A stretch of 20,747 nt of DNA from a bacterium (GTDB lineage: Bacteria > Vulcanimicrobiota > Xenobia > Xenobiales > Xenobiaceae): positions 1 to 20,747 of the forward strand of contig JAFSXO010000341.1 of NCBI GenBank assembly GCA_017444045.1, given 5' to 3'. Both the position numbers and the translations under genes were made by a program. The notes beneath the pieces were generated by a model, which made no database searches, was not told the DNA's origin, and was given only the letters and a program-made list of their open reading frames with translations. This document shows, in pieces, positions 5,301 to 15,499 of the stretch (within the stretch, counting starts at the first letter, position 1; each line of letters starts with the position of its first letter).

Positions 5301-6524
5301 ATGGCTCAGCAAGATATTCTTCCACCGATCCACGAAGACGACCGCATGCTTTCCGGGCTGGTATATCCGTTATGGCTGTTTTTAGGCCCTATTGTTCTTT
5401 ACGGATCGAAGCGCGAGGAGCCTTATCTGCATTTCAATGCTCTGCAGGCCATTGTATTGGGCGCTTCTTCGCTAGGGCTCAGTCTGTTGGTGTTTTTTGT
5501 TACCTGGTTTTTGATGTGGGTGCTGCCGGGCTCTTTTATCACCATGTCGGCCGTAATGGGCATCGTCATTTTTACCACGGTCGTCCTGGCTCTTTTATTC
5601 TATCTCACCTTTGTGCTTTTTGTGGCCTGGCGTGTGGCCAACGGCAAGTTTTTGCGTCTGCCTTTTATAGGAACCTGGGCAGAAAAACGCATGCAGCAGA
5701 ATCTGAATATTACTCCTGAGAGCTATAGCACCGCTGTTTTCGGCGAAAAGCGTACGAAGGCCATTTTAAGCCAGTTTGATTACCGCAACGCTCCTGGCTA
5801 TGTCGAAGAGGATTTCGATGACAATGCCGTCAGCGAGGGCGAAAATCCCGAAGACGCTTATTACAATCCAGACACCGATACCTATGAGTATGTTTCCGAA
5901 GCCGATAATGCCGAAGCTTTGCTGTCCTATGAGCAGGCCAACGCTCCTCAGCCGAGCGCTAATCCTCCGAGCGTAGCCAAAGCTTCGCCTACGGCAGCCC
6001 GGCCTTCCGGATACCAGGCTCGCGTTTCCAGTCCGCCAGCTAAGCCTTCTGGTTCAGCAGGTTCAGGGACTGACGGTTTTAAGCCCCTGTCCTACCAGTT
6101 TGGCAAAACTATGCCGGGCGGCAGTACCAGTCTCGGTAGCGGCAGTAAAAATATAGGCGCTTCTACAACAATAGACGGCGGCAGCTTCAAGCCGTTAACT
6201 CCGCAGCCAAACGCGCGCGCTGCAGAGCCTGTGGTAGCCGGTCAGCGCTCAGCACCTGGTCAGTTTAAGCCTTTGATGTCTCAGAACAGCACCAAGCAGC
6301 AGCAACAGCCTGCGGCTAGGAATGCGCCTAGATTCCAGTGGCTAGATTTTGATCAGTCGGGCTCAGGCTCAAAACCTGCCCCGCCAGCTCCTGAGACCGG
6401 AAGCTCTTCCGCGGCTTCTAATCCATCGGGAGACAACAGCTTCAAGCCGGGATTAATGGGCAGCAAAAGCAGCTCCCGCTCTGTTGCTCCGCGCGTACAG
6501 TGGGATAAGCTGGGAGATTCCTAG
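5301..6524 (+). CDS. DUF4870-like membrane protein with FKPL-repeat tail
   Basis: A 407-residue protein. Residues 14-115 resemble the DUF4870/Tic20-like family: a DRMLSGLVYPLW opening, a first membrane segment at about 17-36, the loop GSKREEPYLHFNALQA, and two further hydrophobic segments at about 46-78 and 81-112. The remaining ~290 residues are hydrophilic and low-complexity: an acidic DNPEDAYYNPDTDTYEY-like part, then a Ser/Pro/Gly-rich tail. The tail carries four FKP motifs (F260, F296, F322 as FKPL; F381 as FKPG) and two PR[FV]QW motifs (343-347 and 397-401, near the C-terminus). A frame with TTG at 5277 extends it by eight codons, but that codon lies inside the promoter spacer. I therefore choose ATG 5301, probably translated from a leaderless mRNA. 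Function unknown; the tail looks like a scaffold of short binding motifs. Confidence 0.85.
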   Translation: MAQQDILPPIHEDDRMLSGLVYPLWLFLGPIVLYGSKREEPYLHFNALQAIVLGASSLGLSLLVFFVTWFLMWVLPGSFITMSAVMGIVIFTTVVLALLFYLTFVLFVAWRVANGKFLRLPFIGTWAEKRMQQNLNITPESYSTAVFGEKRTKAILSQFDYRNAPGYVEEDFDDNAVSEGENPEDAYYNPDTDTYEYVSEADNAEALLSYEQANAPQPSANPPSVAKASPTAARPSGYQARVSSPPAKPSGSAGSGTDGFKPLSYQFGKTMPGGSTSLGSGSKNIGASTTIDGGSFKPLTPQPNARAAEPVVAGQRSAPGQFKPLMSQNSTKQQQQPAARNAPRFQWLDFDQSGSGSKPAPPAPETGSSSAASNPSGDNSFKPGLMGSKSSSRSVAPRVQWDKLGDS

Positions 6525-6531
6525 CTTTCCG

Positions 6532-6546
6532 CCAGCTTTTAGCTGG
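6532..6546. terminator. Short hairpin between convergent genes
   Basis: CCAGCT (6532-6537), TTT, AGCTGG (6541-6546) is a perfect 6-bp stem eight bases after the stop of the DUF4870-like gene, which converges with the minus-strand DUF721 gene. There is no T-run after it on either strand, so its role as terminator is weak. Confidence 0.3.
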
Positions 6547-6616
6547 GAGTGCTTCTGTGCCGCGAAAGCTGGATGCTGATCTTAAAGCAGCTTCCATATA
6601 TTAGCAGCTTCCGCAA

Positions 6617-7639
6617 TTATTTGTCCTTCCTGATCTTAGGGCTTGGGCCGGGGGCTATGCCGCTCAGCAGAGCTTTGCCATATTTAGGGCGCAGCGCATA
6701 CAGCACATCACCTTCAGTCAGGCTGGCATACTGCTTCGAGGTCTGCAGAGCTGCCAGCTTAATCATGCGCACCTTTAATACCTTGGGAAGTGGCGTGCCC
6801 TTGGGCAGTTTCGGCGTGCCATCTACCAGGACGCCCTCTAAGCTTATCCGGATGCTTTCTCTCCAGGAGCTGGCCAGCCAAAGCCGGTAAACGATATAAT
6901 CATGGTGATCTAGGCTGGGTATCGAGCTGCATAGCTCTGCATATGAAGTCCAGGGCTTATCGTTTAATGTGCGCAGCACCTCGATGCGCTGCTTCTCGCG
7001 TTCTGTCCGCCGGCAGCTCCAGCACGGACTTCCGGAAAAGCTGAGCCTGCCGCAGCGGGCACATCTGACGGCTCCCAGCAGCTGCAGCTGATGGCTGCGT
7101 ATTAGGCTTTGGGAATAAAGGCTTCCTATGGCGCGGCCTATCTCGGGATCCGAGCAGGCTTTTTCCAGCTTCTGAACCTTTTGGCGTTCTTCTTCGGTTA
7201 ACGAAGCCTTGGGCCAGGGAGTGGCAGTGTGCTGCCCGTCAGCTATCGGCTTGGCTATATCGCCTATTTTGCAGACGATTTTATTAATCTGCTGTTCCTC
7301 TGGCAGATAAGCGTTGATGCGATCCAATATGGTCTTCTGCAGCAAAGTAATTTCCTGCGAGCATGCCGGCGAAGCGCAGGTGATGAAGAGCACGCGGTTT
7401 TTAATATATCCGGGGCTGGAATTGGCTCCCAGGCTTTTTCCCAGGATTTCCTGCCAATGGATTAAGAGCCTGGCGCGTTTGAATTCAGGATTATTAAAAA
7501 TATGCTTTCCCAAGTCGGCAACGCTGCGCCTTACGGCCTGCGCTGATTTTATCTGTATGCTTTCCCAGTCGCGTCCCTGCCGCCAGGCTTCAGAACTATT
7601 TGCCGCGTTTTCTGTAGAGATACTGAATTTTTCCAGCAT
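6617..7639 (-). CDS. DUF721/DciA-like protein with zinc ribbon
   Basis: A 340-residue protein. Residues about 35-110 match the DUF721 (DciA) layout: a helix, HWQEILGKSL around 61-70, then VLFITCASPACSQEITLL (about 84-101), giving the KH-like fold. In bacteria that lack DnaC/DnaI, DciA helps load the DnaB helicase; in actinobacteria such genes sit beside recF. The second half is unusual: CARCG and CWSC (about 198-214) form a CxxC...CxxC zinc-ribbon-like pair, followed by ~125 residues I do not recognise, ending with YALRPKYGKALL. It lies on the minus strand, divergent from recF, rather than co-directional downstream of it. Start ATG 7639 with AAGAGAAG upstream; stop TAA. DciA function is inferred from the domain and context. 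Confidence 0.75.
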   Translation of the reverse strand: MLEKFSISTENAANSSEAWRQGRDWESIQIKSAQAVRRSVADLGKHIFNNPEFKRARLLIHWQEILGKSLGANSSPGYIKNRVLFITCASPACSQEITLLQKTILDRINAYLPEEQQINKIVCKIGDIAKPIADGQHTATPWPKASLTEEERQKVQKLEKACSDPEIGRAIGSLYSQSLIRSHQLQLLGAVRCARCGRLSFSGSPCWSCRRTEREKQRIEVLRTLNDKPWTSYAELCSSIPSLDHHDYIVYRLWLASSWRESIRISLEGVLVDGTPKLPKGTPLPKVLKVRMIKLAALQTSKQYASLTEGDVLYALRPKYGKALLSGIAPGPSPKIRKDK

Positions 7640-7687
7640 ATTTTAAGCTTCTCTTTACCCTTTTAAATATCTTTCTCAGCTTAGAAG

Positions 7688-7716
7688 AGTATTTTTCAAA
7701 GATATAGCGTATTCAA
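7688..7716 (-). promoter_or_regulatory. Promoter candidate for the DUF721 gene
   Basis: Read on the minus strand: TTGAAT (7716-7711), 17-base spacer, AATACT (7693-7688), giving a ~40-base leader. It lies in the divergent gap shared with recF (7640-7786). I see no convincing promoter or Shine-Dalgarno for recF there. Confidence 0.35.
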
Positions 7717-7786
7717 TTAAGATCCAAAGAATTGCGATGCTGTTAGTGTCAGCTAACTGCATTTAAAGTTCCTGAACAATTATAGC

Positions 7787-8902
7787 ATGATTTTAAGCAG
7801 ACTGAGCCTGAGCAATTTCCGAAATTATAAAAGCCTGGAGTTATCTCTGAGCGCCGGTATTAATTTAATCAGCGGAAATAACGCGCAGGGCAAAACCAAT
7901 CTGCTGGAAGCTATTTATTATTTGGGAACTTTAAAAAGCTTCAGAGTGCGCAGCGAAACTGAACTCGTAAACTGGGGACAGCCAGCGGCTGGCGTACAGG
8001 CGGGCTTTATCCGTGCCGATGGGACGGCGAGCCAGCTTGAAGTGCGTTGGGCGCAGGGCTCCGCGGGAAAATGGGAACGCCGCGTCAAGCGCAACGGCAT
8101 AGTTCTGCGCAGCTTGGCGGAGTTTCTGAAGGAGGTTCCGTTATCGCTGTTTATACCTCAGGATTTAGCCCTGGTTCAGGGCGGTCCCGAGGCGCGGCGA
8201 CGCTATTTGAATGTGCTGCTATGCAAAAGCTCGCCCGATTATCTGCGCGCTCTGATGCGCTATCAGCAGGTGCTTAGGCAGCGCAATGAATGGTGGAAGC
8301 GTCGCAGTCTCTCCCGGCGCTGGGATGAGCTGAAGGTTTGGGATGAGCAGTTAGCCTGGCTGTCCGCGCAGCTGGTTCGGGAGCGCGAGCGGGCGGCTGT
8401 CCAGCTTAATTCCATCGTTAATGAGGTTTTCGCCGCCCTGTCTGAGACCACGGCTGCTTTGCAGATGCGGTATCGGACAGATCTGACGGCCTCCGCCGAA
8501 GCCAATCTGGATAAAATATGCGCTAAGCGCGAGGATGAGATAGCGCGGCAGCAGACGCTGCTGGGACCGCACCGCGATGATCTGATCATGACTATGGACG
8601 GTCGCAGTCTGAAGCAGTGCGCTTCCCAGGGCCAGCACCGCAGCGCTGCCCTGGCCATGCGTTTAGCCGAAGCGCTGTATATCGGCAGGGCCATATCAAA
8701 TCCGGCAATTATTCTGTTGGATGATTGCTTTTCAGAGCTAGATCAGGGACGCTGCAGCCGTCTGTTCGATTATCTGTCCGGCTTGGGCCAGATAATCATA
8801 ACCTCGGCCAATCGTTTCGACTATAAAGGCAATACCCCAATTGCCGAATATTTCGTCAGCAATGGCGTCATACTTACCGATGCGCAGGTATGGCGATCTT
8901 AG
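7787..8902 (+). CDS. recF: DNA replication and repair protein RecF
   Basis: A 371-residue SMC-like ATPase, family-typical length, that helps load RecA at single-strand gaps with RecO/RecR. The Walker A motif is G30NNAQGKT37, the signature-like LLGPHRDDL lies near residue 262-270, and Walker B is IILLDDCFSELD at about 304-315. The N-terminal LSLSNFRNYKSLEL and the ITSANRFD ending segment are also typical. Start: ATG 7787, no clear Shine-Dalgarno (TATAGC directly precedes it). The next gene begins 28 bases downstream, so the two are probably co-transcribed. Confidence 0.97.
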   Translation: MILSRLSLSNFRNYKSLELSLSAGINLISGNNAQGKTNLLEAIYYLGTLKSFRVRSETELVNWGQPAAGVQAGFIRADGTASQLEVRWAQGSAGKWERRVKRNGIVLRSLAEFLKEVPLSLFIPQDLALVQGGPEARRRYLNVLLCKSSPDYLRALMRYQQVLRQRNEWWKRRSLSRRWDELKVWDEQLAWLSAQLVRERERAAVQLNSIVNEVFAALSETTAALQMRYRTDLTASAEANLDKICAKREDEIARQQTLLGPHRDDLIMTMDGRSLKQCASQGQHRSAALAMRLAEALYIGRAISNPAIILLDDCFSELDQGRCSRLFDYLSGLGQIIITSANRFDYKGNTPIAEYFVSNGVILTDAQVWRS

Positions 8903-8930
8903 CAGGAGCCAGTCAAGAGGATTTTACTAA

Positions 8931-10094
8931 ATGAGAATTGCCATGTTTTCCGATTGTTATTACCCCACGATTAATGGGGTTAGCACATCGATAAAGGTTT
9001 TGGCCCAAAGCCTTCTTGACAATGGCCACCAGGTGCTTCTTGTTGTCCCCGATCATCCCAACGCGGTACCGGAAAGCGATGCCTTTTTCCGCAGTGGGGT
9101 GCGCGTTTTGCGCGTGCCCTCCAAGCCCTGCAAGTACCATGCCGATAACCGTGTAGTCAGTCCCGGTGTGTTCTATAAATGGGACGTTCTGCGCGAGTTC
9201 GCTCCGGAAATTATTCATATTCATACCCCCTTTGAAATGGGCAAGTGGGGCATTAAATGGGGCAAAAGATTTAAGATTCCCTGTGTGTTCACCTATCACA
9301 CCATGCTGGAGCAGTACACGCATTACGTTAAGATGCCCAAATTTATCGCGGTCATTTACGCCAGGATACTAACTAAAAGCTTCTGCAAAAAATGCCAGGC
9401 TGTTATCGCCCCCAGCCGTTACGTGGCCAATTATCTAACCTCTAAGCTGCGCGTGCGCCGTCCCGTTAGCGTTATTCCCACCGGCGTGCCCAGCGATATC
9501 TTCACCGGCGGCGATATGTGCGAGGCGGCTAAATATGTGCCCAAGGTCGGGGCAACCCATCTTCTCTATGTGGGCCGCCTCGCCAAGGAAAAGAATCTCG
9601 ATTTTATCTGGCAGGCGTTCGCCAGCCTGCGCCCGCGCTATCCGGCTCTGCGTCTGCTCATCGTCGGAGACGGGCCGTATCGCGAATACTTACAGAACCT
9701 TACTAAACTTATGCGCCTGGAAGACAGCATTATTTTTGTAGGCTGGCAGCCCAGGGAGCGTCTGCGCCATTTTTATGCCCTGGCCCGCTGCTTAGTGTTC
9801 GCCTCTCAGACCGAGACCCAGGGGCTGGTGCTGACCGAGGCCCAGGCCGCTGGCGTTCCCGTGGTAGCTGTTCGCGCCGGAGGTGTTGAGGAATCTGTAC
9901 GCGACGGAGCCAGCGGCTATTTGGTGAACCCTGGCGATATTTCGGCCTTTGTCGAGCGCATTACCCGCGTCATTGAGAACGGCGAGGTCTTTGTGTCCAT
10001 GAGCCGGGCTGCCCGCGCTTGGGCCAGCCAGCTTTCCGATACGCAGATGGCCGCACAGGTTTATAACTGCTACCGCGAGGTTTTGAATAAATAG
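8931..10094 (+). CDS. GT4-family glycosyltransferase
   Basis: A 387-residue GT-B enzyme. The N-terminal half begins with SDCYYPTINGVSTSI, typical of GT4 enzymes that glycosylate membrane lipids (diacylglycerol glucosyl- or PimB-type mannosyltransferases), followed by HIHTPFEMG and FTYHTMLEQY. The C-terminal half holds LLYVGRLAKEKN (donor-site start), GDGPYREYL and the nucleotide-sugar-binding E-x7-E motif in ETQGLVLTEAQAAGVPVVA. AAGAGGA upstream supports the ATG at 8931. There is no signal peptide; it is expected at the inner membrane face. Likely in an operon with recF. Family firm; sugar donor and lipid acceptor not determinable here. Confidence 0.88.
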   Translation: MRIAMFSDCYYPTINGVSTSIKVLAQSLLDNGHQVLLVVPDHPNAVPESDAFFRSGVRVLRVPSKPCKYHADNRVVSPGVFYKWDVLREFAPEIIHIHTPFEMGKWGIKWGKRFKIPCVFTYHTMLEQYTHYVKMPKFIAVIYARILTKSFCKKCQAVIAPSRYVANYLTSKLRVRRPVSVIPTGVPSDIFTGGDMCEAAKYVPKVGATHLLYVGRLAKEKNLDFIWQAFASLRPRYPALRLLIVGDGPYREYLQNLTKLMRLEDSIIFVGWQPRERLRHFYALARCLVFASQTETQGLVLTEAQAAGVPVVAVRAGGVEESVRDGASGYLVNPGDISAFVERITRVIENGEVFVSMSRAARAWASQLSDTQMAAQVYNCYREVLNK

Positions 10095-10144
10095 TCTCTG
10101 CTTAGCTCTTTCTCTCGCTGTAACTGTTGGGTAGCGTTTTGATG

Positions 10145-10239
10145 TTGCCACCAGCTTTTATGCCTGCACTGCTTCGCTCAGATGTGCCTTGCGCGGAACT
10201 GGTTACGCGCTATAACTGCAAACAACTGCCATGATTGTA
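10145..10239 (-). repeat. Dispersed intergenic repeat, copy 3 (inverted)
   Basis: Read on the minus strand it gives ATCATGGCAGTTGTTTGCAG, then a TATAGCGCGTAACCAGTTCCGCGC core, AAGGCACATC, GAGCGAAGCAGTGC and AAGCTGGTGG, colinear with copies 1 and 2. It lies in the gap between the glycosyltransferase and gyrB. It lacks the terminal CAGCGCAAATA seen in copy 1. Confidence 0.8.
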
Positions 10240-10366
10240 CCTACATAGTCTTAACTTAATGGCAGTGCCCTTTAATGCTGACAGGGTGAGAAGTCGCGCT
10301 AGCGACAGAGGGGGTGGCCGATAACAGGTTTTTTCGGCTGCCGCGTAGAAGATATATTATATTTAG

Positions 10367-10403
10367 TTAGGGAAACATTGTGATTGAATCAGTGTTTCCC
10401 TAG
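10367..10403 (+). promoter_or_regulatory. Long stem-loop in the gyrB leader
   Basis: AGGGAAACATTG (10369-10380) pairs with CAGTGTTTCCCT (10390-10401) with a single G-T wobble; flanking T-A and T-G pairs extend it to 14 pairs around a 9-base loop. No T-run follows, so it is not a standard terminator. It may be an operator-like dyad or a leader RNA element controlling gyrase expression. Confidence 0.6.
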
Positions 10404-10409
10404 GTTGTG

Positions 10410-10439
10410 TTAAGGCACTTCCTGGTAAGCAAGCCTTAA
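10410..10439 (+). promoter_or_regulatory. Second stem-loop in the gyrB leader
   Basis: TTAAGGC (10410-10416) and GCCTTAA (10433-10439) form a perfect 7-bp stem with a 16-base loop, six bases after the first stem-loop and about 50 bases before the gyrB start. Confidence 0.45.
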
Positions 10440-10490
10440 GGGTCAGCATATTAGTTTTGCTTTTTAAGCTTATTTATTTTTGGAGGAATT

Positions 10491-12593
<2,103 letters not shown>

Positions 12594-12595
12594 TC

Positions 12596-15499
12596 ATGTC
12601 AGAGAACGAACGCATCCTAAAAGCTCCCATTGTCGATGAGATGAAAGAGGCCTACGTCGATTACGCCATGAGCGTGATCGTGGCCCGGGCGCTGCCCGAT
12701 GTGCGCGACGGCCTTAAGCCGGTGCACCGCCGCATCCTCTACACCATGAACGAGGAGCATATTACCTACGACAAAAAGTTCCGCAAGTCGGCGGCAACGG
12801 TGGGCAATGTGCTGGCCCGTTACCATCCGCACGGCGATGCCGCAGTTTACGATGCCATGGTGCGTTTGGCTCAGCCCTTTAACACCCGCTATCCCCTGGT
12901 AGCTCCGCAGGGCAACTTCGGATCGATAGACGGCGATTCGCCGGCGCATATGCGCTACACCGAGGCTAAGCTGGCGCGCATCTCCAACGATCTGCTGCGC
13001 GACCTGGCCAAGGATACCGTCGACTGGACGCCCAACTTTGACAATACCTGCCAGGAGCCCACGGTTCTGCCTACCGTTATCCCCAATCTGCTGGTCAACG
13101 GTTCAGAGGGCATCGCGGTGGGTATGGCCACCAAGATTCCTCCGCACAATTTAGGCGAGGTTATCGACGCTTCTTTGGCTCTGCTGGCCGATGAGAACGC
13201 GACCGTGGACGATCTGATGAAGTATATCATCGGTCCCGATTTCCCCACCGGCGCTCTGATCATGGGCAAGCGGGGGATACGCGATACCTACACCACGGGG
13301 CGCGGCTGCATTACCCAGCGCGCGGTCATGGATGTCGAGGAGATCCGCAAGGACAAAGATGCCATCGTGGTCACCGAGATACCGTATCAGGTGAATAAGG
13401 CCGATATGCTGGTTAAGATCGCCGACGCGGTCAAAGCCGGGCGCATTGAGGGCATTACCGATCTGCGCGATGAGTCCAACCGCGAGGGCATCCGCATCGT
13501 CATCGAGCTGGCCAAGAACGCCCGCCCGAAGGTGGTGATGAGCCAGCTTTACAAGTACTCCGACATGGAGTGCAACTACAACGCCATCCTTCTGGCGCTG
13601 GTCGACAACGTGCCGCGTCTGCTCACCTTAAAGGAGATGCTGCAGCACTTCTTAAATCACCGCCGTAGCGTGGTGACCCGGCGCACCCAGTTCGATCTGA
13701 AGAAGGCTCAGGACCGCGATCACATAGTCATCGGCCTGCTTCAGGCTCTGGATCATATCGATGAGATAATTACCATAATCCGCAGCTCTTCCGATGTAGA
13801 TACGGCGAGGAACGCGCTGATGGAGCGCTTCGGCTTCAGCGAGCGCCAGGCTCAGGCCATCCTCGATATGCGCCTGCAGCGTCTGACCGGATTGGAAAGA
13901 AACAAGCTGGAAGAGGAGCATCAGGAGCTGCTAAAGACTATCGCCTATCTCCAGGGGCTGCTGGCTGACCCTCTGAAAATGAACGAGGTTATCCGCACCG
14001 AGCTTTTAGAGGTGCGCGCCCGCTTTGGCGATGAGCGCCGTACCCGCATTGTGCTGGGCGTCGACGGCACCGACATGCGCGATGAGGATCTGATCCCCAA
14101 CGTGCCCGTGGTGGTCACCATGTCCAACGGCGGCTATCTCAAGCGCGTGCCCATCGATACGTTTAAGACTCAGAAGCGCGGGGGCAAGGGCATCTCTGGA
14201 ACCGCCCTCAAGGAAGAGGATTTCCTGGCCGATTTCTTCGTCAGCAATACCCACAATTATCTGCTCTTCTTCACCAACAAGGGCCGCATGTACCGCATTA
14301 AGGTGTACGATGTTCCCGAGTTCGGGCGCAGCGCCAAGGGCACCAATGTGGTGAACCTGCTGAAGCTGGGCGAGGATGAGCGCGTAGCTGCGGTCATTCC
14401 TCTGACCTGTCCCGACCAGGAGGGGAGCCTGATCAGCATTACCCGCAAGGGTCTGATCAAGCGCACTCCTCTGAGCGCTTACCGCAACGTGCGCGCCGCC
14501 GGCCTTATCGCTCTGAAGATGCGCGATGACGATGAGCTGGTCAGCGTAATGTTCTCTCCGCAGAGCGCCGGCGAGGTTGATGAGGATATTATCGAAGACA
14601 GCGACAACGCGGCCGATGACGATATCTCCGAAGCCGACGCCGCCGACGCCGCTGATGTAGCCGATGTTGCTGACGCCGCCGAAGATGGCGACGACAGCGC
14701 CCCGGCCAGCGCCAGTTCGGGCAACGATCTGATGATCTTCACCCGCAACGGTCGGGCTGCCCGCATCAGCGAGGAGAGCGTGCCTCTGCGGGGACGCGCC
14801 TCTCTCGGAGTCAAGGGCATTAAGCTGGTGGGCGATGACGTCGTCGTTTCCATGGATCACGCTTCCAACGGCAATGAGGTGCTGGTGGTTACCGAGAAGG
14901 GCTTTGCCAAGTGCTCGCGCCTGGATGAGTATCCCTGCAAGCGGCGCGGCTGGCAGGGTGTGCGCAATATCAACGGCAGTCCCGAGGCCAACGAAAAGCT
15001 GGGCCATATCGCCGCGGTGCTGATGGTCAACTGCAACCGCACCGATGCCGAGATGGCTAACAAGGATCAGGTCGTCGAGGACGCCGAGGACGCGACTGTT
15101 GCCAATGTCGAGCCTGAGGGCTCCGTCTTGGACAATGATGAGATCATGGTTTCGTCGTCCAAGGGCACGCTGATCCGCACCCGGGTCGCCGAGATCCGCC
15201 TCTGCGGGCGTTCCTCTATGGGCGTGCGCATTATGCGCCTGGCCGATGACGATGTGATTACCGCCGTGGCGCGCATCATCCCCAGCGAGGCCATTGCCGC
15301 CGAAGCCGAGCAGGATAAGGCCAATGTCAGAGCCATGAATGATGCTCTGGCCGGTCTGGTGGAGATGAGCGCATCTGACCCGCGCTATCAGGAAAGCGAG
15401 ACCTTTGGGGCGCTTACCATGGGCCGCGACGATGCGGAGGATACCTCTGAGTGGGAGCTTCTGCGCCGCGCCGAGGAACAGGAGCAGGACGAGCAATAG
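12596..15499 (+). CDS. gyrA: DNA gyrase subunit A
   Basis: A 967-residue subunit, roughly 100 longer than usual. It cuts and rejoins DNA; the active-site Tyr is Y121 (RYTEAK). The quinolone-resistance region HPHGDAAVYD has Ala82 where E. coli has Ser83, with D86 matching D87. QKRGGKG is the GyrA-box that lets the C-terminal pinwheel wrap DNA. That pinwheel is interrupted by an acidic insert (residues 660-709, about 20 Asp/Glu, no Lys/Arg, partly made of ADA/ADV repeats) and by a second acidic stretch at about 820-850 (DQVVEDAEDATVANVEPEG). The C-terminal tail is acidic too (EEQEQDEQ). It starts two bases after gyrB without a Shine-Dalgarno of its own, so translation is probably coupled. A strong terminator follows. 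Confidence 0.98.
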   Translation: MSENERILKAPIVDEMKEAYVDYAMSVIVARALPDVRDGLKPVHRRILYTMNEEHITYDKKFRKSAATVGNVLARYHPHGDAAVYDAMVRLAQPFNTRYPLVAPQGNFGSIDGDSPAHMRYTEAKLARISNDLLRDLAKDTVDWTPNFDNTCQEPTVLPTVIPNLLVNGSEGIAVGMATKIPPHNLGEVIDASLALLADENATVDDLMKYIIGPDFPTGALIMGKRGIRDTYTTGRGCITQRAVMDVEEIRKDKDAIVVTEIPYQVNKADMLVKIADAVKAGRIEGITDLRDESNREGIRIVIELAKNARPKVVMSQLYKYSDMECNYNAILLALVDNVPRLLTLKEMLQHFLNHRRSVVTRRTQFDLKKAQDRDHIVIGLLQALDHIDEIITIIRSSSDVDTARNALMERFGFSERQAQAILDMRLQRLTGLERNKLEEEHQELLKTIAYLQGLLADPLKMNEVIRTELLEVRARFGDERRTRIVLGVDGTDMRDEDLIPNVPVVVTMSNGGYLKRVPIDTFKTQKRGGKGISGTALKEEDFLADFFVSNTHNYLLFFTNKGRMYRIKVYDVPEFGRSAKGTNVVNLLKLGEDERVAAVIPLTCPDQEGSLISITRKGLIKRTPLSAYRNVRAAGLIALKMRDDDELVSVMFSPQSAGEVDEDIIEDSDNAADDDISEADAADAADVADVADAAEDGDDSAPASASSGNDLMIFTRNGRAARISEESVPLRGRASLGVKGIKLVGDDVVVSMDHASNGNEVLVVTEKGFAKCSRLDEYPCKRRGWQGVRNINGSPEANEKLGHIAAVLMVNCNRTDAEMANKDQVVEDAEDATVANVEPEGSVLDNDEIMVSSSKGTLIRTRVAEIRLCGRSSMGVRIMRLADDDVITAVARIIPSEAIAAEAEQDKANVRAMNDALAGLVEMSASDPRYQESETFGALTMGRDDAEDTSEWELLRRAEEQEQDEQ
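14633..14686 (+). repeat. Degenerate 9-bp tandem repeat inside gyrA
   Basis: Five in-frame 9-base units (GCCGACGCC, GCCGACGCC, GCTGATGTA, GCCGATGTT, GCTGACGCC) plus a diverged sixth encode Ala-Asp-Ala/Val repeats in the acidic insert. Third-position differences show the repeats are not brand new. Confidence 0.85.

Larger units (their letters stand above)
10240..10490 (+). other. Leader region of gyrB
   Basis: No gene is supported here. It contains the small palindrome GTCGCGCTAGCGAC (10293-10306), a GCCGA/TCGGC stem around a T-rich loop (about 10318-10339), AT-rich promoter-like sequence (10352-10366, several overlapping TATA-type hexamers, no clear -35), and two longer stem-loops listed separately. 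GGAGGA (10482-10487) is the gyrB ribosome-binding site. Confidence 0.5.
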
